NCBI GenBank assembly: GCA_021816565.1
Contig: JAKAXN010000027.1
Span: forward strand, 1-20,393
DNA from: Actinomycetes bacterium
Lineage (GTDB): Bacteria; Actinomycetota; Acidimicrobiia; Acidimicrobiales; Palsa-688
Direction: 5' to 3'
Length of the DNA: 20,393 nucleotides
Below are positions 13,962-20,393 of the stretch, one piece after another (the stretch's first letter is position 1; the number at the start of each line of letters is the position of its first letter). A program made the translations under genes and the position numbers. The notes below the pieces were generated by a model. It was not told where the DNA came from. It did not search any database and worked only from the letters and a program-made list of their open reading frames with translations.

Positions 13962-13981
13962 TTTGGGCCAGTAGGGCCGAA
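13962..13981. promoter_or_regulatory. DosR-box-like palindrome upstream of the zinc dehydrogenase
   Basis: TTTGGGCCAGTAGGGCCGAA matches the DosR consensus TTSGGGACTWWAGTCCCSAA at 14 of 20 positions by eye, including the outer TT and AA, GGG, WA-G and the CC of the right arm. It lies 60 bases before the dehydrogenase start and 76 before the ligase start. It overlaps the 12-mer shared (inverted) with the adh/hsp20 promoter. Confidence 0.45.
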
Positions 13982-14057
13982 CGCCCTTTTGCCGTAAGCC
14001 CGGAGGCGGTCAAAGTATCCTTCCTCTCTCTGGTCCAGTGGGAGGGCGACGGATCGA

Positions 14058-15593
14058 ATGAACGTGGCGATGCTGCTCGAGATGGTCTCCGAGGGGGCCG
14101 GGGACCGGGTGGTGCTCGGGTCGCGCTCGGGAGGTATGGCCGCGGCCGGGGTGCTGGCTGCGGCCCGGCGGTCGGCGGCGATGTTCACCGGGTCCGGGGC
14201 CGCCCATGTGGTCCTGGTGGATGTCAACTCCGAGGCCGTGCCGCTGGCCCTCTTCGGGGCCGCTCTGGCCGGCATCCCGTTCGTGCCGGTCAACTACCGG
14301 CTGACCGACGAGCAGCTGCGGGCGATCCTCGCCCGGGTGCCGGGCGTGGCGGTGGTTGGCGACGACATGGTCGACCGGGTGGCCGGGGTGGAGGGCCTCG
14401 AGGTGGTGTCGCGCTCCGACTACCTGGACCGGATCGGCGCCACCGCCCCGGCAGCAGCCCCCGCAGAGGCCCCCGCAGAAGCCCCGGCGGAACTGCCGTG
14501 GGTCGACCCCGAAGCAGTGGCCGTCCTGCTCTTCACCAGCGGCACCACCGGTGAGCCCAAGGCCGCCGTGCTGCGCCACCGGCATCTGGTCTCCTACATC
14601 ATCGGCAGCGTCGAGTACCTGGGCGCGGCCGAGGACGAGGCCCAGCTGGTGAGCGTCCCGCCGTACCACATCGCCGGTGTGTCATCGATCCTGTCATCAC
14701 TCTACGGAGGACGGCGGATCTTCTACCTCCCGGGTTTCGACCCCGGCGAATGGGTCCGGGCGGTCGAGTCGGAGCGGATCACCCAGGCCATGGTCGTACC
14801 CACCATGCTGGGGCGCATCCTGGACCGCGTCACCGAGGCCGGCCCCGACCTGGGGACTCTGCGCCACCTCTCCTACGGCGGGGGGCGCATGCCGGTGGAG
14901 GTCATCGAACGGGCCATGAAGGTGCTCCCCGACGTGGCCTTCGTCAACGCCTACGGCCTCACCGAGACCAGCTCCACCGTGGCCGTTCTCACCCCCGAGG
15001 ACCACCGCCGGGCCCTCGCCAGCGACGACCCGGGCGAGCGGGCCCGGCTGGGATCCGTCGGGCGGCCCCTGCCGGCGGTGGAGGTCCGCATATGCGACCC
15101 CGCGGGCCGGGAGGTCCCGCCCGGTGGGAGGGGGGAGATCTGGGTGCGCGGCGAGCAGGTCGCCGGCGAGTACCTGGGCCACAGCGCCCTCAGCGGGGAC
15201 GGCTGGTTTCGCACCCGCGACGCCGGTTGGGTGGACGGCGAGGGGTTCCTGTTCCTCGACGGCCGGTTGGACGACGTCATCGTCCGGGGCGGGGAGAACC
15301 TGTCCCCGGGCGAGATCGAGGACGCCCTGGTGCAGCACCCGGCGGTGGCCGACGCCGCCGTGGTCGGGATACCCGACCCCGAGTGGGGGGAGGCGGTGGC
15401 CGCCGCAGTGGTCCTGCAGCCCGGGGCGCGGGCCGCCGCGGAGGAGCTGAGGAACTGGGTGTCGGACCGACTGCGCTCGACGCGGGCGCCGCAGGTCATC
15501 CAGTTCCGCTCGGAGATGCCCTACAACGAGACCGGCAAGCTGCTGCGCCGGGTCATCCGGGAGGAGCTGGCCTCCGGCGCCGACAGTCGCTGA
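14058..15593 (+). CDS. AMP-dependent acyl-CoA synthetase/ligase (ANL superfamily)
   Basis: 511 residues. Activates a carboxylic acid with ATP to an acyl-adenylate and then transfers it to CoA. The P-loop motif is LLFTSGTTGEPKAAVL (157-172). NAYGLTETSS is the adenine-binding motif, DGWFRTRDAGWVDGEGFLFLDGRLDD holds the conserved Asp and hinge, GGENLSPGEIEDAL follows, and the catalytic Lys is K494 in NETGKLLRR. A short Ala-Pro-Glu repeat (APAEAPAEAPAE, near 134-145) forms a low-complexity linker just before the P-loop. The substrate (fatty, aromatic or other acid) cannot be told. ATG 14058 has GGGAGGG about 12 bases upstream. It diverges from the zinc dehydrogenase across 156 bases and converges with the acyltransferase, with only 27 bases between stops. 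Confidence 0.93.
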   Translation: MNVAMLLEMVSEGAGDRVVLGSRSGGMAAAGVLAAARRSAAMFTGSGAAHVVLVDVNSEAVPLALFGAALAGIPFVPVNYRLTDEQLRAILARVPGVAVVGDDMVDRVAGVEGLEVVSRSDYLDRIGATAPAAAPAEAPAEAPAELPWVDPEAVAVLLFTSGTTGEPKAAVLRHRHLVSYIIGSVEYLGAAEDEAQLVSVPPYHIAGVSSILSSLYGGRRIFYLPGFDPGEWVRAVESERITQAMVVPTMLGRILDRVTEAGPDLGTLRHLSYGGGRMPVEVIERAMKVLPDVAFVNAYGLTETSSTVAVLTPEDHRRALASDDPGERARLGSVGRPLPAVEVRICDPAGREVPPGGRGEIWVRGEQVAGEYLGHSALSGDGWFRTRDAGWVDGEGFLFLDGRLDDVIVRGGENLSPGEIEDALVQHPAVADAAVVGIPDPEWGEAVAAAVVLQPGARAAAEELRNWVSDRLRSTRAPQVIQFRSEMPYNETGKLLRRVIREELASGADSR

Positions 15594-15620
15594 GCCACCC
15601 GGACCGGACTCACCAGGCGG

Positions 15621-17591
15621 TCAGGGCGCGGCGGCCAGGGCGGAGCCCAGCAGGCGGGCGTAGACCTGGTCGCCGGCGCTGTTGGGGTGGATACCGTCGG
15701 GGTACAGCACGTCGGGCGCGCCCGCCGCGCTGTTCCAGTGGACCAGCACCATCTGTCCGGGGTGGGAGGCCACCCCGGACTGGATGGTGGAGTTGCTGAG
15801 GGCGGCCCACGAGCGGGCCGCGTGCACGTCGTAGACGACCACCCTCGGCACCCCCGCGACCAGCTGGACCAGCTGCTGGAAGTCCTGGGGCCGGAACGCC
15901 CCGTTGGTGCCCAGATCGATGACAACGGAGTGGTAGTGGCTCAGGGCACCGCTCGCCCGGTAGGCGGCCAGTCGTTGCAGCCCGGCGGTGACCTGGCGGC
16001 CCACCTGGGCGTCGATGGTGATCTGGGGCCCGAGCATGCTGGTCAGCGCCGGGCTGGCGGCCAGGAGCACGGAGTCGCCTATGGCCAGCACCGGCTCCGC
16101 GCTGGCCGGCACGGCCGGCGCCGCCGCCGGGGCGGCGGTCGTGGGCGGCGTGGTGGGGGGCGGGGCTGAGGTGGTGGCGGGAGGAGGGGCCGTGGTCGTG
16201 GTCGTGATCCACGCGACATGGGGGCGCAGCCAGCGACCCGACGCGGTGATGGTGCCGGGCCCGGCCCCCCGGGCGGGGTCGGGGTAGGCGTCGGCTGCCG
16301 GGCTGGGGACGGAGCGGGTCAGCACCTGGCGGGCGGCGGGGGTGGAACCCTCGGCCAGGATGGCCGGCTCGGCCGGGCCCGGAGCGGTGGCCAGGATGAG
16401 CCCGACGGCGGCCAGGGGCGCGGCCGCGGCCACGGCGGTGGTGCGGTGCGACCAGCTGGCCAGTCGCACCTTCAGGGCGAAGAGGGCCCGGCCGCTCCGC
16501 CAGGGCTGCTCGACGAAGCGGTAGGAGGCCTCGGCCGCAGCTGCCGTGAGGGCCACGCGGAGGATCAGCACCGCCCAGCCCGGGCCCGGGACGTCCACCC
16601 CGGGCCGGGTGAGCTGGAAGATCGGCCAGTGCCACAGGTACAGCGAGTAGGACCGCAGTCCGGCCCACCTGAGCGGCTGGCGGCTGAGCAGCGGCCCCAG
16701 GCGGCTGGCCGGGTGGGCCACCGTGGCGACCAGCACGGCGGTGGCCACGTCCACGAGGAGCATGCCGCCCCGGTAGGTGACCGGCGAGTAGAAGCCGAAG
16801 GCGATCAGGCCGAGCAGCACCACCGCCAGGGCCGCCGCGCCGGTCCGCTCGAGCAGCCGGCGGGCCTGGGGGGTGACGGTGGCGGCCATCCGCCAGGGTG
16901 GTACCGCGGCGGCCAGGGCGCATCCGATCAGGAGTCCCCCGGCGTGGGTGACGCTGCTGAAGTACACCCCGGACGGGTCCCGCCCCGGCGTGTACAGGCC
17001 GGCCATCACGGCGGCCGAGATCGCGGCCCCGCCGGCGGCCAGGACCGCGATACGGGTGTTGCTCAACCGGCGGCGCAGGAACAGCAGGGCCAGGGGCCAC
17101 AGCAGGTAGAACTGCTCCTCCACCGACAGCGACCACAGGTGCTGGAGCAGAGGCGGCCGGCCGAAGGAGGCCACGTAGGACTGGTGCTGGAACACCAGCC
17201 GCCAGTTCATGACGTAGAACATGGCCGCCGGCACGTCGACCTGCAGGCGGGCCAGGCTGTGGCGGGCCAGGCAGGCGGCCAGGAGGGTGACCGCCACTAG
17301 GAGCACCCCGAGGGCGGGCAGGAGGCGTTTGGCCCGGCGGGCCCAGAACGCCCGGAGGGAGATACCTGAAGTGGCCGCCCACTCCGACATGAGCAGCGAC
17401 GTGATCAGGTAGCCGGAGATGACGAAGAAGATGTCCACCCCCAGGAACCCACCGGGCAGGGCCGACGAGCTCAGGTGGAAGACGATCACGGCGACGACAG
17501 CCAGCCCCCGGAGGCCGTCCAGGCCGGGGAGCTGGCGCAGCCTCGCCGGGCGCGTCGCGCCAGCGTTGACCGGATCCGCCGCCAAGGTCAT
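15621..17591 (-). CDS. OatA-like membrane acyltransferase with C-terminal SGNH domain
   Basis: 656 residues. Residues about 1-400 are an acyltransferase-3 membrane domain of about ten or eleven helices: LDGLRGLAVVAVIVFH near the start, FLGVDIFFVISGYLI, HLWSLSVEEQFYLLWP, YSLYLWHWPIF and FVEQPWR. A Pro/Thr-rich linker (TTTTTAPPPATTSAPPP) leads to an extracellular SGNH hydrolase-like domain with GDS (Ser507), a block II Gly near 531, GTNG (561-564) and D632-x2-H635. Such proteins O-acylate peptidoglycan or other surface polysaccharides. ATG 17591 is chosen; TTG 17600 is in frame upstream, and neither has a clear Shine-Dalgarno site. The upstream SpoIID-domain gene ends 24 bases before it, so the two are probably co-transcribed. 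Confidence 0.92.
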   Translation of the reverse strand: MTLAADPVNAGATRPARLRQLPGLDGLRGLAVVAVIVFHLSSSALPGGFLGVDIFFVISGYLITSLLMSEWAATSGISLRAFWARRAKRLLPALGVLLVAVTLLAACLARHSLARLQVDVPAAMFYVMNWRLVFQHQSYVASFGRPPLLQHLWSLSVEEQFYLLWPLALLFLRRRLSNTRIAVLAAGGAAISAAVMAGLYTPGRDPSGVYFSSVTHAGGLLIGCALAAAVPPWRMAATVTPQARRLLERTGAAALAVVLLGLIAFGFYSPVTYRGGMLLVDVATAVLVATVAHPASRLGPLLSRQPLRWAGLRSYSLYLWHWPIFQLTRPGVDVPGPGWAVLILRVALTAAAAEASYRFVEQPWRSGRALFALKVRLASWSHRTTAVAAAAPLAAVGLILATAPGPAEPAILAEGSTPAARQVLTRSVPSPAADAYPDPARGAGPGTITASGRWLRPHVAWITTTTTAPPPATTSAPPPTTPPTTAAPAAAPAVPASAEPVLAIGDSVLLAASPALTSMLGPQITIDAQVGRQVTAGLQRLAAYRASGALSHYHSVVIDLGTNGAFRPQDFQQLVQLVAGVPRVVVYDVHAARSWAALSNSTIQSGVASHPGQMVLVHWNSAAGAPDVLYPDGIHPNSAGDQVYARLLGSALAAAP

Positions 17592-17615
17592 CAGGCTCAA
17601 CAGTAGGAAAAAGGG

Positions 17616-19229
17616 CTAGCGGTTCGCAGTCGGCCCCGGACGGCGCCGTCCGGACCGGTAGTGGGCCCCGACCGGCCGGGCCACCAGGCGGGCGCTCAAC
17701 CACCGGCCCGGCTGGGCCACCCGGGCGAAGGCCGCGGTCACCGCGATCAGGGACAGGAGGGCCACCGCCGCCCACCCGGTGGGGCGGCGGCCCGGGGTCG
17801 GGGGCGGCTGGTAGGCGGCCGCCACGGGATCGCCCCCGACCGGGTTTCCGGCCGTCGAGGCGGCCGCCACCGGGGCGGCCGTGGGCCGCCGGGACGGGCC
17901 CTGGACCCGGGCCCGGGGGTCGGGGACGGTGCGGCCGGCCGATGTGGGGGCGGGGGCGGTCATGGGGGCGGGCGGGGCCGACGAGGCGCTGACCGCCACG
18001 GCGCCGGGCGGCCCGCCCGGCTCGGGGTACAGCTCCACCCCGGGGCCGCCCGGCTCGGCCTCCCAGCTGGAGGGCCCGGTGGTGGACCCCTCGGGGCGGC
18101 CGTCGGGCCCTTCGATGCGCACCGGGCCCGACGCCTGCAGCGACGCCCTGGTGACCTGGTCCTCGAGGGTGACGGAGATGGCGGTGGGCATCTCGGAGCG
18201 GGGCAGTGTGGTCAGGTCGGTCCCGGGGTAGTAGGCGCCCAGGATCTGGGCCGTGCTGTAGCCCTTCTCGGCCTTGCCCAGGGCCCCGTACTGGCTCATC
18301 CCCATCCCCTGGCCGTCCCCGAATCCGGCGAGGCGGACCTCGGTGCCGTAGGTGGACACCGAGTACCTCCAGGAGGGCAGTGGCAGGTCCAGCCCGGCTG
18401 GGGCGGACATGCGGGCGTTGACCAGGCTGTGGAAGGTGTCCGGGTCGACGGTCCGGGTCGTGGTGGACCCGCCGGCTCCCCGGAGGGTCTCGGTGATGGC
18501 CGCCGGGGAGCTGACCAGGCTGGTCAGGGTCCGCCCGGCCGGCACGTCGAGCACCCGGTCGAAGGTTTCGAGCGGCGCGCTCCACGCCCACTGGTGCTCG
18601 GGAGCCAGCGCGTCCTCCGGGTCGGGCACCGAAGGCAGCCACGGCACGCCGCCGGAGACCGTCCGGCCCCCGTCCGAGGACCCGTAGACGGCCTCGATGA
18701 TCCGGCCCTGGTAGGTCAGAACCTGGCTGCGGGTCGCCTGCACCGCAGCCAGCCAGTCCGACCCGTCCGGACTTTCGGACTTGGCCAGTCCGACGTACAC
18801 CTGGCAGTAGTCGGATGGGCAGATCTGGCCCCCTCCGGGGCCGGCCGGGTGGGTGAGCACCGTCCACAGGGCGTAGGTGCGGGCCGTCACGGCCTGGGCC
18901 TGCAGGGCCTCCGCCGGCCAACTGGAGGGCATCTCCCCGATGCCGGCCACATAGTCCTCGAAGCCGACCCGGTTGACCACGGCCAGGCCGGCCCCGTCGG
19001 GCGCCACCGTCACCTGCCCGGCGTAGGGGCGCCCGTCCACCCAGAGGGTGGCGCCGGGGGCCGGGACCAGCGTCAGCTGGCCGGCCGCAGGCGGGACCGC
19101 GGCGTGGGCCGGACCGGCCATCCAACCGACCGCCGCGCCGAGCACGGCCGTGGCCCCGGTCACCCGGGCCGCGGTCCAGCCGACCCGCTGGACAGTCCTG
19201 GCTAAACCGCCGATGAGCGTCGCTGTCAT
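17616..19229 (-). CDS. SpoIID/LytB-domain exported protein
   Basis: 537 residues. An N-terminal signal peptide has a hydrophobic core near 25-41 and probable cleavage after AHA (43). The SpoIID/LytB domain follows: FEDYVAGIGEMPSSWPAEALQAQAVTARTY, GSSDGGRT (equivalent of the SS-GG motif), and GDGQGMGMSQYGALG, the family hallmark. SpoIID is a lytic transglycosylase acting on denuded glycan in sporulating Firmicutes; actinobacterial relatives have unclear wall roles. After the domain comes a long Pro/Ala/Ser-rich stretch, then one transmembrane helix (about 485-504) and a basic tail, so the protein is likely anchored facing outward. The start is ATG 19229 with only a weak G-rich ribosome site. 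Pairing with an OatA-like acyltransferase supports cell-envelope modification. Confidence 0.9.
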   Translation of the reverse strand: MTATLIGGLARTVQRVGWTAARVTGATAVLGAAVGWMAGPAHAAVPPAAGQLTLVPAPGATLWVDGRPYAGQVTVAPDGAGLAVVNRVGFEDYVAGIGEMPSSWPAEALQAQAVTARTYALWTVLTHPAGPGGGQICPSDYCQVYVGLAKSESPDGSDWLAAVQATRSQVLTYQGRIIEAVYGSSDGGRTVSGGVPWLPSVPDPEDALAPEHQWAWSAPLETFDRVLDVPAGRTLTSLVSSPAAITETLRGAGGSTTTRTVDPDTFHSLVNARMSAPAGLDLPLPSWRYSVSTYGTEVRLAGFGDGQGMGMSQYGALGKAEKGYSTAQILGAYYPGTDLTTLPRSEMPTAISVTLEDQVTRASLQASGPVRIEGPDGRPEGSTTGPSSWEAEPGGPGVELYPEPGGPPGAVAVSASSAPPAPMTAPAPTSAGRTVPDPRARVQGPSRRPTAAPVAAASTAGNPVGGDPVAAAYQPPPTPGRRPTGWAAVALLSLIAVTAAFARVAQPGRWLSARLVARPVGAHYRSGRRRPGPTANR

Positions 19230-19429
19230 CGCCGGGGGGAGACGGTAGTCGGGCTGTCACAAACCGGACCACTCCGGCCATGTCCCCGCGATCCGGTACG
19301 GCCCGAACCGCGGTGGCGGCCCTCCCGCCACCGGATCCGCGCCCGGCCGGTGCCGGTGATCTATCTTTCGGGATGCGGAGCCCGTCGCGGGTCCCGGCGG
19401 AACAAGTACATAACTGCAACAGGGGGGTG
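19230..19429. promoter_or_regulatory. Divergent intergenic region with a 9-bp hairpin
   Basis: 200 bases between the SpoIID-domain gene (-) and the DUF3311 gene (+). CGGTGGCGG (19311-19319) pairs perfectly with CCGCCACCG (19325-19333) around a 5-base loop, and GATCCGGT upstream can pair with ACCGGATC just beyond it. AAGTACATAACT (about 19404-19415) is a possible -10 region for the plus-strand genes. No known riboswitch was recognised. Confidence 0.4.
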
Positions 19430-19708
19430 ATGTCCGTGGGGGGACGTCAGCAGGTGGATGACAGGTACACGAGCGCGCCCCGGGGCGCTCCCGTGTCCTA
19501 CGGCGTCAGCGCGGTGGTGCTCCTGGCGGCCTTCGTGGCCCTCCTGTGGGTGCCCACCTACGCCCATCTGACGCCGGCGCTCGGCGGTATACCGTTCTTC
19601 TACTGGTACTCGCTGCTGTGGCTGGTCCTCAACGCGGCGTGCCAGGCCGTGGCCTACCAGCTCCTGGTCGCCGCACCCCGGCGTCGCCGGGCGGGGGCGT
19701 CGGCATGA
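19430..19708 (+). CDS. DUF3311 small membrane protein
   Basis: 92 residues with two transmembrane helices (VSYGVSAVVLLAAFVALLWVPTYA and FFYWYSLLWLVLNAACQAVAYQLLV), joined by a short loop, ending in a basic tail RRRRAG. This two-helix shape and P-F-F-Y-W-Y-L motif fit DUF3311 proteins, which are usually encoded just before sodium:solute symporters. ATG 19430 is chosen because AGGGGGG precedes it directly and the conserved region follows. A longer frame from 19280 would add 50 residues of unrelated composition across the promoter region. The stop overlaps the symporter start as ATGA, so the two are translationally coupled. It probably assists the transporter; its role is not established. Confidence 0.87.
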   Translation: MSVGGRQQVDDRYTSAPRGAPVSYGVSAVVLLAAFVALLWVPTYAHLTPALGGIPFFYWYSLLWLVLNAACQAVAYQLLVAAPRRRRAGASA

Positions 19709-20393
19709 AACTCGACGGTGTTGCTCTGGGTGTGGCCGTCTTCCTCTTCGCAGTGGTCACCGCCGTCGGCTTCGCGGCGTCGCGCTGGCGCCGGCGCGAG
19801 GCCCTCGACTCGCTGGACGAGTGGGGCCTGGGCGGGAGGTCCTTCGGTGGGTTCGTGACGTGGTTCCTGCTGGGCGGCGACCTGTACACCGCCTACACAT
19901 TCATAGCCGTACCGGGCGCCATGTACGCCCTGGGGGCGGTGTCGGGATGGTTCGCCGTGTCCTACACCATCCTGGTGTGGCCCATCGTGTTCGTGCTGAT
20001 GCCGAGGTTGTGGTCGGTCGCCCACCGCCACGGGTTCGTGACCCCGGCCGACTTCGTGTGCGCCCGCTTCGGCTCCCGGGCCCTGGGGGTGGCCGTGGCC
20101 TTCACCGGGATCCTCTCCCTGATGCCCTACATCGCACTGCAGCTGGTCGGGATCCAGTCCGTGCTTCAGGTCATGGGGGTCGGCCAGGGGGCGTCGAGCT
20201 TCGTGAAGGACCTGCCGCTGATCATCGCCTTCGTGATCCTGGCCGCCTACACCTACACCTCCGGGCTACGGGCCCCGGCCCTGATCGCCTTCGCCAAGGA
20301 CATCCTCATCTACGTCACCGTCCTGGTGGCCATCATCTACATCCCCATGCGCCTGGGGGGATACGGCCACATCTTCTCGGCGGTGGAGGCACA
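19705..20393 (+). CDS. Sodium:solute symporter family protein, N-terminal part (3' end outside window)
   Basis: 229 residues are visible; the frame is open to the window edge and family members are about 500. The sequence starts with a transmembrane helix (VALGVAVFLFAVVTAVGFAAS). It continues with the family motif WGLGGRSFGGFVTWFLLGGDLYTAYTF, VPGAMYALGA, RHGFVTPADFVCARFGSRALGVAVAF and TYTSGLRAPALIAFAKD. These match the SSS family, near monocarboxylate/acetate transporters of the MctC/ActP type. ATG 19705 overlaps the DUF3311 stop by four bases. Uptake of organic acids would fit the acyl-CoA ligase and pyruvate genes nearby, but this is inference. Confidence 0.92.
   Translation, partial: MKLDGVALGVAVFLFAVVTAVGFAASRWRRREALDSLDEWGLGGRSFGGFVTWFLLGGDLYTAYTFIAVPGAMYALGAVSGWFAVSYTILVWPIVFVLMPRLWSVAHRHGFVTPADFVCARFGSRALGVAVAFTGILSLMPYIALQLVGIQSVLQVMGVGQGASSFVKDLPLIIAFVILAAYTYTSGLRAPALIAFAKDILIYVTVLVAIIYIPMRLGGYGHIFSAVEA

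Larger units (their letters stand above)
13940..14017. repeat. Direct repeat CGGTCAAARTA in the divergent promoter
   Basis: CGGTCAAAATA (13940-13950) and CGGTCAAAGTA (14007-14017) match at 10 of 11 bases, 67 bases apart, flanking the DosR-like box. They could be paired regulator sites, one near each divergent gene (dehydrogenase and acyl-CoA ligase). On the minus strand the first copy contains TATTTT, a candidate -10. Confidence 0.4.

Noticed and set aside
14454..14490. Ala-Pro-Glu codon repeat in the acyl-CoA ligase
   Set aside because: In frame and located in a linker before the P-loop; a short low-complexity linker rather than a separate element.
15610..19419. 1269-residue open frame on the minus strand
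   Set aside because: A different frame of the same strand as the acyltransferase and SpoIID-domain genes; composition is Arg/Gly/Pro-rich with no motifs, while both real frames show clear families.

Overview
The window is very GC-rich, with gene families and codon use typical of Actinomycetota. Features include GTG starts, GGAGG-type ribosome binding sites, ATGA/GTGA gene overlaps, HspX-like Hsp20, single-domain universal stress proteins, a DUF3311 plus sodium:solute symporter pair, and an OatA-like acyltransferase. I cannot name the genus. An environmental or uncultured high-GC actinobacterium, possibly an acidimicrobial lineage, would fit. No rRNA, tRNA, CRISPR array, transposase or integrase was seen.

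Left part (1-7208), central carbon metabolism. The window opens inside a phosphoenolpyruvate synthase gene (+), followed closely by a CBS-CBS-BON protein (+). Facing them on the minus strand is a tight run read right to left: a phosphoribosyltransferase-like protein, then the gamma, alpha and beta subunits of a pyruvate (2-oxoacid):ferredoxin oxidoreductase, then a GltD/NfnB-like flavoprotein with two extra C-terminal [4Fe-4S] clusters. The last genes overlap or nearly touch. Together these suggest acetyl-CoA <-> pyruvate <-> PEP interconversion, with electrons exchanged between ferredoxin and NAD(P)H.

Middle part (7351-13901), stress and redox genes. It holds a zinc alcohol dehydrogenase (-), divergent hsp20 (+), a two-domain APH-like/P-loop kinase resembling M. 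tuberculosis Rv2004c (-), a divergent universal stress protein (+), and then a minus-strand group of two more universal stress proteins, a ferritin-like protein and a second zinc alcohol dehydrogenase. This gene set (Hsp20, USPs, CBS protein, PRT-like protein, Rv2004c-like kinase) closely resembles the mycobacterial DosR hypoxia/dormancy regulon. Several intergenic regions carry palindromes that partly match the DosR box. The best is 13962-13981, with 14 of 20 positions matching by eye. The most interesting proposal is that the window is a DosR-type dormancy island that also includes pyruvate:ferredoxin oxidoreductase and PEP synthase. No regulator gene is present in the window.

Right part (14058-20393), other functions. 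It holds an ANL-family acyl-CoA ligase (+), then an OatA-like membrane acyltransferase with an SGNH domain (-) and a SpoIID/LytB-domain exported protein (-), which together suggest a cell-envelope pair. The window ends in a DUF3311 small membrane protein (+) overlapping the start of a sodium:solute symporter that runs off the edge.

Three convergent gene boundaries (2000-2072, 8933-9028, 11122-11367) each carry two GC-rich hairpins without a U-tract. The most striking is a pair of near-identical hairpins at 11149-11254, built from four copies of AACTGTTCAC in alternating orientation.
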